Origin: Candidatus Acidiferrum typicum
Lineage (GTDB): Bacteria > Acidobacteriota > Terriglobia > Acidiferrales > UBA7541
Assembly (NCBI GenBank): GCA_025463055.1
Contig: JAOAPV010000063.1
Location: 1 to 64,000 of the forward strand
Reading direction: 5' to 3'
Length of the DNA stretch: 64,000 nt
The translations under genes and the position numbers were made by a program. Shown here piece by piece: positions 9,101 through 16,879 of this stretch; position 1 is the stretch's first letter; every line of letters starts with the position of its first letter. Below the pieces are notes generated by a model. That model was not told the origin of the DNA and made no database searches. It was given only the letters and a program-made list of their open reading frames with translations.

Positions 9101-10059
9101 CGCTGGCCTTCATAAGTGCCGAAGAAGAACAACCGATCCTTTAGTATTGGACCGCCCAATGAACCGCCAAATGTGTTGCGGATAACCTTCCCAGGAGTAT
9201 TGGGTTCGCCATTGGTGAGCTGAGCGTGCTTATTGAACCAGTCGTTGGCGGCGGTGATTGTCGGCCTATTCTGTTCGTAGAGCGAGCCGTGAAAACTATT
9301 GGTGCCGCTCTTGGTAACCAGGCTGACCTGACCGCCGGACGAGCGCCCCTGATCGGCATTGTCGCCAGCAGTGGTGACGCGAAATTCCTCGATAGAGTCC
9401 AGCGTGGAACGAACGGCACCTTGAAAGGCCGTGCCGCGCACTTGTTGGTTGTTGTCGACGCCGTCGAGAGTGATGTTGGCTTGATCGCTGCGGCTGCCAT
9501 TTAGAGCGCCGTTGCGCGTGTCAACATTGTCGTCCACATTGTTTCCCACAAACGTGACACCGGGTTGCAGGCTGAGGACTCCGGCAGCATCGCGGCCCTC
9601 GAAGGGAAGCGCCAAGATCTGGCGAGAGTTGAAGGTATTGCCGAGCGTTGCGTCGGTTGTGTTCACGGCGGTGGCGCCAGCTTCGATTACGGTCACGGTG
9701 TCGGAGACGGCGCCGAGCTCCATTTTGATTTTTATGGTTTGCGTAGTGGACACCAGCGCTTCAATTTTCGGCGTTACGGACGATTTGAATCCAGGCGCTT
9801 CGACGTGCGCAGAGTAAGTACCGGGCTGCAAGGTGAGAAACTGAAAGCGTCCTTGGTCGTCTGTTTGGGTCTCGCGAGTCACACCACTGGAAGGATCGGA
9901 AATGGTGACTTTCGCTCCGACCACGGCGGCGCCCTGCGGGTCGGTCACGTCGCCTACGATGGCGGTAGTGCCCTGTTGTGCGAACGACGAATGTGGCGCG
10001 AGGGCCAGGAGCATGGAAAAGAGAAAGGAAAGAATAATGCTGCTTGCAATTCGAGTCAC
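6103..10059 (-). CDS. Oar-like TonB-dependent receptor with carboxypeptidase-regulatory domain (1)
   Basis: The 1318-residue outer-membrane protein has a signal peptide (to about residue 27), a carboxypeptidase-regulatory-like beta-sandwich (about 29-110: GTTAIVGDVTDPQGAAVVGAKV, then GRFQFLTLQPGTYSAHV), a plug region (NTFNSRQILALPFEGRDAAG, LDGVDNNQQ) and a long beta-barrel ending in Phe (FALRYQF). This is the Oar/SusC-like architecture greatly expanded in Acidobacteriota, used for TonB-energised uptake of large substrates, often glycans or peptides, or for adhesion. Start is GTG at 10059 with GGGGAG upstream. It separates two Opp-type ATPase genes. Energy would come from the TonB/ExbBD set at 16880-19982. 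Substrate unknown. Confidence 0.9.
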   Translation of the reverse strand: MTRIASSIILSFLFSMLLALAPHSSFAQQGTTAIVGDVTDPQGAAVVGAKVTISDPSSGVTRETQTDDQGRFQFLTLQPGTYSAHVEAPGFKSSVTPKIEALVSTTQTIKIKMELGAVSDTVTVIEAGATAVNTTDATLGNTFNSRQILALPFEGRDAAGVLSLQPGVTFVGNNVDDNVDTRNGALNGSRSDQANITLDGVDNNQQVRGTAFQGAVRSTLDSIEEFRVTTAGDNADQGRSSGGQVSLVTKSGTNSFHGSLYEQNRPTITAANDWFNKHAQLTNGEPNTPGKVIRNTFGGSLGGPILKDRLFFFGTYEGQRLAENQQVIRNIPSPNLQDGVILYACADPTQCPGGNNGLPPVVGLSGKTYSFAPGTNGVGPAQIKMMDQGCLTTGTCTPATNGVNQAAIAQVFSQYPTANSQNCGNADGFNISCFTFSAPNPQRLNTTIVRLDYNLTRSGTHRIFARGNYQTDKTAQPPQFPGDPANNIIRDTSRAVAIGYTAVLSTTVVNSFHYGLTRQSRDNLGIENGSPITFRFYDDLHPSVNSVSPSTSFTTKFHIPVHNWVDDVTWTHGKHTLQFGGNVRLITNTRATDAANLTFASTNPFWLAGGAAGSGGSLDPAAFGFPAVDPNNSITYNIAAVNILGLIPEVVGQYNRTAKNVPIPQGALVPKNFRSWETDLYAQDSWRITRNLTITAGLRYSLLQPVYETNGNQVSPNFNLSQFVGERAAAQLQGQSVDRIISYSPSGQANGKPPLWPWDYKNLGPRLAIAYAPNPSGGLFRSIFGGPGKSSIRAGFGIVYDHYGESLVNTFDQNGAFGLATVVGNPASIQTIDGSARFTGPHNIPTSSHDGLLLNPAPTAPFPFTPPVSSLGNPLQQITWGFDSALKTPYSELVDLSVTRELPGGLVFEAAYVGRFAHRLLQQRDLAMPLDLKDPKSGTDYFAAATALAKLANAKTPVGQVPQIPYWENLFPHAAGVTNDPQGQFGCGGAPGQSAVANPTATQSMYELFFCNWGPATLGATNFQNIFDSFCFPACANISGVDTPYAFYNKEFSALYAWSSIGASAYNSGQFTLRSPAKHGLQFDFNYVLSKSIDVGSDAERVPTYGGLSAIINTWSPTQLRSPSDFDARHQINANWVYDLPVGRGRRFGNGWNRFEDSLLGGWQLSGIYRWTSGFPFSVDAGGTFNTNFQLEGKAELVGVAPKQKLTFVNGNPFAFNFGSADPGSFFRLPFPGESGARNNFRGQGFFGIDLGVNKTFHFTEQQTLRFSAYAYNLTNSVRFDPATLTNNSAVTNPTTIGLYSGTLTKPRVMEFALRYQF

Positions 10060-10321
10060 GACAACTCCCCTTTTTTGCGTTTGCGTTGAAACGGTTTAAA
10101 CAGAGATCTCAGGCAACTCGAATGCCGAACCTACGCCGAAGAAACGAAAGGGCTTTAGTTAGAATCAATTTCTAAATTCATCCGGGTTTTTAGATTTAGC
10201 TACAGATTTTTTGATTTTGTCCTTCGCTGAGTTGTCTTGGCTGTTCTTTCCGCCGCTCGATGGGCAATGGCGGGAAGATTTTCTGATGATGCGAACAAAG
10301 AACACGGTAGGATTTCTGACA

Positions 10322-11125
10322 ATGCAGAGTCTTCTAGAAGCTCGCGACGTGAGGAAGAGCTACTCTCGCGCGACGAGTTTGCTTTCCGGGAAGGGGCGCG
10401 AATCGCGGTTTGTGGCTGTGGATGGCGTGAGTTTCTCGGTGGCGGCTGGGGAAACCTTCGCTGTGGTTGGAGAGAGCGGCTGCGGTAAGACTACGCTGGC
10501 GCGGATGCTGCTGCGTTTGATTGAGCCTGATTCCGGCGAAATTCAATTTGATGGGCAAGATCTGCTTGCGCTTGGCGGGGAAGAGTTGCGGCGGCAACGG
10601 CGGGAGATGCAAATGATCTTTCAGGATCCGTTTGCGTCGCTGAATCCGCGGATGCGTGTGGGAGAGATTGTGGGGGAGCCGCTGGCGATTCACGAGCCGT
10701 GGCTCTTGCGACGGGAGCGACACGCGCGTGTTGCAGCTACGCTGAAGCGCGTCGGGCTCGGCGAGGATCCGCTGTCGCGGTATCCACACGAATTTTCCGG
10801 GGGGCAGCGGCAGCGGATTGGTATCGCGCGGGCGCTGATTCTGCGGCCTAAGCTGATCGTGGCGGACGAGCCGGTGTCGGCGCTTGATGTTTCAGTTGGC
10901 GCGCAGGTGCTTCTTTTGCTGCAGGAGCTGCAGCAGGAGTTCGGATTGACTTACATTTTTATTTCGCACAGCTTGCCGGTGGTGGCGCAGGTGGCTACGC
11001 GAGTGGCGGTGATGCGGGCTGGGAAATTTGTGGAAGTGGGAGCGGTGGAGCAGATCCTGCATCGGCCGGAGCACTCGTATACGCGGGAATTGCTGGCGGC
11101 TGTCCCCGAATTGCCGAAGGCGTAG
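10322..11125 (+). CDS. ABC transporter ATP-binding protein, OppF/DppF type
   Basis: The 267-residue product shows Walker [16 protein letters not shown]-loop [16 protein letters not shown], signature [15 protein letters not shown], Walker [14 protein letters not shown]-loop ISHSLPVV and the terminal [17 protein letters not shown] of the OppF/DppF branch. It would pair with the OppD-type ATPase at 4710 on the inner face of the membrane. Start at 10322 was chosen because AGGAT lies about 9 bases upstream and the ATPase fold begins at once ([16 protein letters not shown]); the frame extends upstream to 10211. No permease partner is in the window. Confidence 0.87.
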   Translation: MQSLLEARDVRKSYSRATSLLSGKGRESRFVAVDGVSFSVAAGETFAVVGESGCGKTTLARMLLRLIEPDSGEIQFDGQDLLALGGEELRRQRREMQMIFQDPFASLNPRMRVGEIVGEPLAIHEPWLLRRERHARVAATLKRVGLGEDPLSRYPHEFSGGQRQRIGIARALILRPKLIVADEPVSALDVSVGAQVLLLLQELQQEFGLTYIFISHSLPVVAQVATRVAVMRAGKFVEVGAVEQILHRPEHSYTRELLAAVPELPKA

Positions 11126-11129
11126 GTCC

Positions 11130-11174
11130 GGCGAGAACGCTTGCGAAGCTGAGTAAGTCTAAGCGTCTCTCGCC
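11130..11174 (+). other. Strong stem-loop downstream of OppF-type gene
   Basis: GGCGAGAACGCTT (11130-11142) pairs with AAGCGTCTCTCGCC (11161-11174) with a single bulged base, giving about 13 base pairs. It starts 4 bases after the OppF-type stop. There is no T-run, so it may be a processing or 3'-end stabilising hairpin rather than an intrinsic terminator. Confidence 0.5.
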
Positions 11175-11224
11175 TATTGAACGAAAAAACAGAGTGTGGC
11201 AAGACGCAGGGGTGATCTCTAGCC

Positions 11225-11246
11225 GGGGCGCAGCGTGCTGCGCCCC
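11225..11246. repeat. REP-like perfect palindrome
   Basis: GGGGCGCAGC (11225-11234) and GCTGCGCCCC (11237-11246) form a perfect 10-bp inverted repeat with a 2-base spacer, followed by TAC. GTAGGGGC...GCCCC-TAC palindromes of this look are dispersed repeats in several acidobacterial and other genomes. It could also fold in RNA, and A2T6 follows about 10 bases later, so weak terminator activity is possible. Confidence 0.5.
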
Positions 11247-11340
11247 TACGTGATGAAATTTTTTGTGGCGTTCCGGCGTAATGAGGGGTAGAAGGCAGTA
11301 AGGACGCGCCACTCAGGCGCTCTGTGGTGGAGGAACCTCG

Positions 11341-12096
11341 ATGGCTACAACTACGTCCGTTCCCGCGCCGGACGCGCAATCACAGCCGGGGATCAGTCCA
11401 GTTGGTCGCGTCTTCGGCGTGTTTTTCTCGCCGAAGCCTACCTTTGAAGACATTGTGCGCAGGCCGAGCTGGGTGCTTCCGTTTGTTCTGCTGACCGTGT
11501 TCAGCATCGGCGTCACCTTCGCGATCAACCAACGGATCAATTGGCGGCAGTTCATGACCCAGCAGATTGAGAAGAGCCCGCGCTCCGCGAACATGTCTGC
11601 CGAACAGAAGGAGCAGCAAATTGAAGGCGGTGCGAAATTTACTCCGATCTTTACTTGGGCGGTCGGCGTGTGCGGCCCGATTGTTTTCATCCTGGTGGTA
11701 GCTCTCGTGATGTGGGGTGCCTACAATTTGCTGGCCGGCGCGAACACAAACTTTGGAACCGCGTTTGCAATTACGTCGCATGCGGCATTAACGGGGCTAG
11801 TGAGCAGCCTGCTTTTTATCCTTATCTTGTACTTAAAGCCGTATGGAACTGTGGATTTGGAGAACCCCGTGGCGACGAACCTAGCCGCGTTCTTGCCGGA
11901 TGATTCGGCGAAGTGGCTGGTGGCGCTGCTCAAGTCGATTGATATTTTCACGTTCTGGACGCTGATCCTCCTGGCCATCGGCTTCGCGGCCACGAGTCCA
12001 AAGAAGCTGAAGGGCAGCAAAGCGTTTACGATTGCATTCAGCGTGTGGGCCGTTTACGTGGTTTTGCGCGTTGGCAGCGCTTGGATTTTCTCCTGA
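11341..12096 (+). CDS. Yip1 family integral membrane protein
   Basis: The 251-residue protein starts with a short soluble segment containing GRVFGVFFSPKPTFEDIVRRPSWVLPF, the hallmark beginning of bacterial Yip1-domain proteins, followed by five hydrophobic segments (near residues 40-60, 105-130, 145-165, 200-220, 230-250). Function in bacteria is not established; roles in membrane organisation or stress have been suggested for the family. GGAGG sits 6-10 bases before ATG at 11341. The gene ends 12 bases before tgt and may be read together with it, although tgt has its own -10-like box inside the end of this gene. Confidence 0.75.
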   Translation: MATTTSVPAPDAQSQPGISPVGRVFGVFFSPKPTFEDIVRRPSWVLPFVLLTVFSIGVTFAINQRINWRQFMTQQIEKSPRSANMSAEQKEQQIEGGAKFTPIFTWAVGVCGPIVFILVVALVMWGAYNLLAGANTNFGTAFAITSHAALTGLVSSLLFILILYLKPYGTVDLENPVATNLAAFLPDDSAKWLVALLKSIDIFTFWTLILLAIGFAATSPKKLKGSKAFTIAFSVWAVYVVLRVGSAWIFS

Positions 12097-12102
12097 TACA
12101 CT
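12097..12102 (+). promoter_or_regulatory. -10-like hexamer TACACT next to tgt start
   Basis: TACACT overlaps the stop region of the Yip1 gene and ends 6 bases before the GTG start of tgt, with no ribosome binding site between. It fits a leaderless start, one of several with this layout in the window. Confidence 0.35.
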
Positions 12103-12108
12103 CGTTGG

Positions 12109-13248
12109 GTGAGTTTTTCGTTTGAGATAGAGAAGAAGGATACGTCTTCGGCTGCGCGGCGGGGCACGCTGAGTACGCCGCATGGCGTGATCGAGACTCC
12201 GGCGTTCATGCCGGTAGGCACGGCGGCGACTGTCAAAGCGCTGACGCAGGAGGCGCTGGAAGAACTCGGCGCTTCGATCATTCTCGCCAACACCTATCAT
12301 TTATATTTGAGGCCGGGGCACGAACTGATTCGCAAACTCGGCGGCTTGCACCGGTTTATGTCTTGGCCGCGAGCAATTCTTACCGATTCCGGCGGATATC
12401 AGGTCTTCAGCCTTTCTGAGCTGCGCAAAGTTACGGACGACGGTGTGCGATTTCGCTCGCACCTGGACGGCTCAGAGCATCTACTTACGCCAGAGAAAGC
12501 GGCCGAGATTCAGCTTGCGCTGGGGTCGGACGTCGCGATGGTGCTGGACGAATGCATCGAGACTCCGGCGCCGCGGGAACTGGCGGAAGCGGCGGTGAAG
12601 CGCACAACAGAGTGGGCGCGGCGGGCGCGGAATCATTTTCTGCAGTATGCCCGACAGAACGGCGAGCTGGGGCAATGGCAATTCGGGATTGTGCAAGGGG
12701 CCACGTTTGCGGATTTACGGCGGGAGAGCGCGCGCCAGCTTCTCGAGCTGGATTTTCCGGGATACGCGGTGGGCGGGCTGGCGGTCGGGGAGCCGCACTC
12801 GGTGACGTGCGAAATGGCCGGCGAAGTAACTTTTCTGATTCCTGAGGACCGGCCGCTGTATCTAATGGGTGTGGGGCGGCCCGAGCAGTTGGCGGACTAC
12901 GTGGCGCTCGGGATCGACATGATGGATTGCGTGTTGCCGACGCGCGCGGCGCGGCACGCATGCCTGTACACCAGCGAAGGCCGCGTGCTGATCAAGAACG
13001 CGCGGTATGCGCAGGACGAGCGGGCGATAGATCCGCAGTGCTCGTGTTCGGTCTGCCGGCGATACACGCGGGCGTATTTGAGGCATCTTTTTGCCGCGGG
13101 AGAAATCACAGCGGCGATTTTGGCCACCCATCATAACGTCCACTTTTACCTTGACATCATGCGGCAAATCCGCGAGGCTATCGGGTTTGGAAACCTAGCG
13201 AAATTCTCATCTGCGATGCACGCGCGCTACGCGGAGGGTCCAGCCTGA
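12109..13248 (+). CDS. tgt: Queuine/preQ1 tRNA-ribosyltransferase
   Basis: The 379-residue TIM-barrel enzyme exchanges guanine-34 of GUN-anticodon tRNAs (Asn, Asp, His, Tyr) for the queuosine precursor preQ1. Visible signatures: ILTDSGGYQVFSL (general-acid/base Asp), FGIVQGATFADLR, GLAVGEPHSV, and GIDMMDCVLPTRAARHA containing the nucleophilic Asp. A zinc site CSCSVC ... THH lies near the C-terminus. Length is normal for the bacterial enzyme. GTG at 12109 is the natural start, since SFEIEKKD is the usual N-terminus. As in many bacteria it precedes yajC-secD-secF. The other queuosine genes are not in the window. Confidence 0.96.
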   Translation: MSFSFEIEKKDTSSAARRGTLSTPHGVIETPAFMPVGTAATVKALTQEALEELGASIILANTYHLYLRPGHELIRKLGGLHRFMSWPRAILTDSGGYQVFSLSELRKVTDDGVRFRSHLDGSEHLLTPEKAAEIQLALGSDVAMVLDECIETPAPRELAEAAVKRTTEWARRARNHFLQYARQNGELGQWQFGIVQGATFADLRRESARQLLELDFPGYAVGGLAVGEPHSVTCEMAGEVTFLIPEDRPLYLMGVGRPEQLADYVALGIDMMDCVLPTRAARHACLYTSEGRVLIKNARYAQDERAIDPQCSCSVCRRYTRAYLRHLFAAGEITAAILATHHNVHFYLDIMRQIREAIGFGNLAKFSSAMHARYAEGPA

Positions 13249-13477
13249 GGGATATGGCAGGCTGAACACAGTTCGGGATAATTGGCCGAGTCCGAAGGGC
13301 GCACGGGCCGTCCGCACGGCACCACCAGAAGAGAGTGCGTAGGGTTAGTGGAAGCGCGGTGAAAACCCGCGGTAAGCTGTTGCTATCTCTCGCGACGCGC
13401 GAAACTGCAGGCGCACAGCCAAAACCCGGCTGTTCCGCTGGGCGCGGCGGGAATAAGAAAGAAGTCAGGCAGGAAAT
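13249..13477 (+). ncRNA. Candidate structured 5' leader of yajC-secDF (unassigned)
   Basis: The 229 bases between tgt and yajC are long for this operon and can form several helices: TTCGG/CCGAA around 13270-13295, CGCGG-TGAAAAC-CCGCG around 13355-13372, and ACAGCC-AAAACCC-GGCTGT around 13416-13435. Short blocks in the order GGAAG, GCGGTGAAAACCCGC, GCTGT, GGGAA and AAGTCAGG resemble pieces of the cobalamin riboswitch, with the last ending at the yajC ribosome site. The core AGGAGACC box of cobalamin riboswitches is not present, so I do not assign it to that class. It may be a regulatory leader, an independent small RNA or simply GC-rich spacer. Confidence 0.35.
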
Positions 13478-13816
13478 ATGCTCGCGACGATGATATTGAC
13501 GATGACATTGCAGCTGCCCAGCGGTCTGGGATCCGCGCTGAGCAGCCCTTTAGTGATGATGGTCATCGTAATGGGCATCTTTTACGTGATGCTCATACTT
13601 CCGCAACAGCGCCAGCGGAAGAAGCTGCAGGAAATGCTCTCGGCGCTCAAGGCCGGAGACAAAGTAATCACAAACGGCGGCATCTATGGAGTGATCAATG
13701 GTATCGATGGGGATACGGTCATTTTGAAGATCGCCGACACTGGTTCGTCACCGGTAAAAATCCGCATCGCGCGTTCGGCAATTACGCAGGTGGAGGCATC
13801 GGAAGATGCGAAATAA
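13478..13816 (+). CDS. yajC: Preprotein translocase auxiliary subunit YajC
   Basis: A 112-residue protein with one N-terminal membrane segment (VMMVIVMGIFYVMLILP, about residues 25-43), the family motif PQQRQRKKLQEML and the soluble part LKAGDKVITNGGIYGVI. YajC associates with SecD and SecF in the inner membrane, where the complex assists SecYEG-driven export and membrane-protein insertion. AGGCAGGA precedes the ATG. Gene order tgt-yajC-secD-secF is the common bacterial arrangement. Confidence 0.93.
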   Translation: MLATMILTMTLQLPSGLGSALSSPLVMMVIVMGIFYVMLILPQQRQRKKLQEMLSALKAGDKVITNGGIYGVINGIDGDTVILKIADTGSSPVKIRIARSAITQVEASEDAK

Positions 13817-13855
13817 GCCCACCCGCCTTCCGATGACGCGCCGTACTTTCTGACT

Positions 13856-15481
13856 ATGAACCCTAATTTGAAGTGGAAAGCTGTTTTCATCTTTGTCGTT
13901 ATTCTCGGCTGCATTTATGGGCTGCTGGGTCTGCCGACATTTCCGACGTCCGTAGCGGACGTGAAGTCGAATTTTGCGCACCAGATCAAGCTTGGCCTGG
14001 ACTTGCAGGGCGGCACACACCTGATTTTGCAGGTGCAGGTGCAGGAAGCTATCGCGCAGGAGACCGATCAGACGGTGGATCGGCTTACGAATCAGTTGCG
14101 CGCGAAAAATATTCGATACGACGAAGTCCGGCGCGTTGACGATACGCACATTGTTGTGCGCAACCTTCCTTCCGCGCAGTTGTCTGATTTTCGCGACCTG
14201 GTCGCTTCGCAGCTACAGAACGAGTGGGATATGTCGCCAACGGCAGGCGAACCATCGAGCTATACGTTGACACTTCGAGCGAGCCGCGTTGCGTCGATCA
14301 AGGATCAGACGATGCAGCAGTCGCTGGAAACCATCGAGCGCCGTATCAATGCGCTGGGATTGACCGAGCCGACCATTCAGATTCACGGCCGAAATGACAA
14401 TGAAATCCTTGTGCAACTCCCCGGAGAAGGCGATCCTTCACGCGCTGAGGCCGTGATTCAGGCTGGCGGGCAGCTTGAATTGCGATTGGTCGAGGATCCG
14501 AGTCCTTATCCTTCGCAGGCGGCGGCACTGGCGGCCCATGGCGGCGTGTTGCCTCCTGGAACGGAACTGGTTCCGGGGCGCGCGGACAGCCGCAATCCGC
14601 AAGACACGGGAGAGGTCTGGTACGTGCTGAGCCGTACCGTGGTGGTATCCGGTCGGGACCTGCGGAGCGCAACAGAGAACCGAAACACGAACAATCCTGG
14701 GCAATGGCAAGTGAATTTTTCCTTGTCGTCGGAAGGCGCTCACCGGTTTGGACCGTTTACCGAACAAAATGTACATCGGCAGATGGCCATCGTTCTCGAT
14801 CATAAGGTTTATTCCGCACCGGTCATCAACAGCCGCATCGATGATAACGGGTTCATTGAGGGCAATTTCAGCGAGGCATCGGCGCACGACCTGGCGCTTG
14901 TGCTGCGCGCGGGGGCGCTGCCGGCGTCGATCAAGTATCTCGAGGAGCGCACGGTCGGGCCGTCGCTCGGTGCGGACTCCATCCGGCACGGCGTGCAAGC
15001 TTCGGTTCTGAGCCTGCTGGTCGTGATGATCTTTATGCTGTTCTACTACCGCATGTCGGGCGGCAACGCGGTGCTCGCGCTCATCCTGAACCTGGTCATT
15101 CTTATGGCCGTGCTAGCGGCATTTGGCGCTGTTCTGACGCTGCCGGGTATCGCGGGCGTGATTTTGACCATCGGCATGGGCGTGGATTCGAACGTACTCG
15201 TGTTCGAGCGCATCCGCGAAGAGCTGCGCAACGGCAAATCGCCCGCGTCTGCCGTTCAGGCTGGTTTCGACAAGGCATTTCTGACCATTATCGATACTCA
15301 CGTGACCACTGTTGTGTCCGCCTTCTTTCTCTTTCTGTTCGGCACCGGACCCATCCGGGGCTTCGCGATTACCTTGACCATCGGCTTGATCGCGAACGTT
15401 TTCACGGCCATCTACGTTTCGAAGACAATTTTCGAGTATCACCTGACGAAAATGGATCGCCAGGCGGAACTGAGCATTTGA
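13856..15481 (+). CDS. secD: Protein translocase subunit SecD
   Basis: The 541-residue inner-membrane protein has an N-terminal membrane helix (VFIFVVILGCIYGLLGLP), the signature LGLDLQGGTHLILQV, a large periplasmic P1 region, and a C-terminal block of five helices containing GMGVDSNVLVFERIREE, the RND-like motif conserved in SecD/SecF. SecDF uses the proton gradient to pull translocating proteins from the periplasmic side. It lies 39 bases after yajC. TACTTT lies 6 bases before the ATG, so an internal promoter is possible. Confidence 0.95.
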   Translation: MNPNLKWKAVFIFVVILGCIYGLLGLPTFPTSVADVKSNFAHQIKLGLDLQGGTHLILQVQVQEAIAQETDQTVDRLTNQLRAKNIRYDEVRRVDDTHIVVRNLPSAQLSDFRDLVASQLQNEWDMSPTAGEPSSYTLTLRASRVASIKDQTMQQSLETIERRINALGLTEPTIQIHGRNDNEILVQLPGEGDPSRAEAVIQAGGQLELRLVEDPSPYPSQAAALAAHGGVLPPGTELVPGRADSRNPQDTGEVWYVLSRTVVVSGRDLRSATENRNTNNPGQWQVNFSLSSEGAHRFGPFTEQNVHRQMAIVLDHKVYSAPVINSRIDDNGFIEGNFSEASAHDLALVLRAGALPASIKYLEERTVGPSLGADSIRHGVQASVLSLLVVMIFMLFYYRMSGGNAVLALILNLVILMAVLAAFGAVLTLPGIAGVILTIGMGVDSNVLVFERIREELRNGKSPASAVQAGFDKAFLTIIDTHVTTVVSAFFLFLFGTGPIRGFAITLTIGLIANVFTAIYVSKTIFEYHLTKMDRQAELSI

Positions 15482-15616
15482 TTTCGTACTAGGACTGCTA
15501 GTGGCTTTTTCCAGGGCGCGGCACTTTGGGCCCTTCCGTTCATCTAAATTGGTCGGTAACGGTTGCGGGAACAAACAGATGCCCTCCGGAGTCTAAAGAA
15601 GGGAAGTACGTGTGGA

Positions 15617-16873
15617 ATGATCGAGTTCTTCAAAGAACCCAACATCGACTGGATGGGTAAAGCGAAGTATTTTTACGCCCTCAGCGCCATTTTGCTCCTC
15701 GCCGGCTGGGCTTCGGTCTTTCTCAATCACGGTCTTCGGTATGGCATCGACTTCAAAGGCGGCACCAACGTGGACGTGCGCTTTGCACAGCCTCCTAATA
15801 TCGACGAAATCCGTAAGGGCTTGACGGTCCAGGGGCTGGGCAATAGCGAAATCCAGAGCATCAGCAACGGCGGCTTGGGCACGAAATCCAATGAAGTTCT
15901 GATTTTCGTCGAACAAAAAGGCCAGGGCGATGAAGCGCTGGACACCGCGCGCTCCCAGGTTATCACTGCGCTGAACTCGATCTACGGAGTGAAAGATTCC
16001 AGTAAGCCAGATTTCAACGCTGCTACGCCTTCCTCTCTCGCCGCACTGCTGAACGCGAACGACCCGCTGCATCTCTCGACCAATGCCGGCGACCGCTACC
16101 AGCAGTTGGCGAAGAAAATTCTGGTGTATCGCGATGATACAAAGGGCGGGGTACTGACCAATTTCGATGAGCTTTCGCGCGTGGACGGTGTCACACCTAC
16201 CGTGTTGTCCACCCTGAAGAGCAACTACGCGCTGGGCAATTTCGCCGTTCGCAACGTCGAGGTGGTGGGCCCCAAAGTCGGGGGCGAACTGCGCCGCCAG
16301 GCCATTTTCGTTACCCTCTATGCTTTGGCGGGCATGCTGGTATATATTGCCTTCCGATTCGAGTGGGTTTACGGGGCCGCCGCTGTCCTTGCCGTTTTTC
16401 ACGACGTACTAATTACCCTGGGCTTTTTTTCGTTACTTCATTATGAGATTTCGCTGACCGTTATTGCGGCACTTCTCACGCTTGTCGGATATTCGATGAA
16501 CGATACCATCGTGATTTTCGATCGCATCCGCGAGAACAATCGTCTGTTGCGCCGCGAATCGTTCGCGGACGTAGTGAACAAGTCCATCAATCAAACTTTG
16601 TCGCGAACAATTTTGACAAGCGGTCTGACTTTCCTTACCGTGCTCGTCCTGTTCCTGATGGGCGGCCAGGTGCTTAGGGCATTCTCCTTTGCCCTGGTGG
16701 TGGGGATTGTGGTAGGAACGTACTCCAGTTTTGGCATTGCTGCTCCGCTTGTGGTCGCGTGGAATCGTTGGCGCGGCCAGGGAGCGGTAGCAGGTCCCGG
16801 ACCCGCAGCCGGCAACAAAACCCGCAGTAGCGAAAGCGTTTCAGCGCGTCTCGCTCCTGCCGGGAGGAGGTAA
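15617..16873 (+). CDS. secF: Protein translocase subunit SecF
   Basis: The 418-residue partner of SecD starts MIEFFKEPNIDWMGKAKYF, then a membrane helix and YGIDFKGGTNVDVRF, the SecF counterpart of the SecD signature. The C-terminal helices contain GYSMNDTIVIFDRIREN, typical for SecF. An insertion-like periplasmic stretch (about residues 95-205) makes it longer than the roughly 320-residue enterobacterial protein. I chose ATG 15617 because the frame upstream (to 15563) has no family resemblance. The C-terminal tail (after about 390) is Pro/Ala/Gly-rich. The tonB-like gene follows after 6 bases. Confidence 0.93.
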   Translation: MIEFFKEPNIDWMGKAKYFYALSAILLLAGWASVFLNHGLRYGIDFKGGTNVDVRFAQPPNIDEIRKGLTVQGLGNSEIQSISNGGLGTKSNEVLIFVEQKGQGDEALDTARSQVITALNSIYGVKDSSKPDFNAATPSSLAALLNANDPLHLSTNAGDRYQQLAKKILVYRDDTKGGVLTNFDELSRVDGVTPTVLSTLKSNYALGNFAVRNVEVVGPKVGGELRRQAIFVTLYALAGMLVYIAFRFEWVYGAAAVLAVFHDVLITLGFFSLLHYEISLTVIAALLTLVGYSMNDTIVIFDRIRENNRLLRRESFADVVNKSINQTLSRTILTSGLTFLTVLVLFLMGGQVLRAFSFALVVGIVVGTYSSFGIAAPLVVAWNRWRGQGAVAGPGPAAGNKTRSSESVSARLAPAGRR

Positions 16874-16879
16874 TCATCC

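Noticed and set aside
13405-13440. RNase P RNA-like ACAG..AAACCCGGCT segment
   Set aside because: The matching 5' motif (GAGGAAAGTCC type) and the needed length are absent; the similarity is a local hairpin.
13355-13477. Cobalamin riboswitch upstream of yajC
   Set aside because: Several short blocks agree in order, but the AGGAGACC B12-box core is missing and the downstream genes have no link to cobalamin; kept only as an unassigned structured leader.
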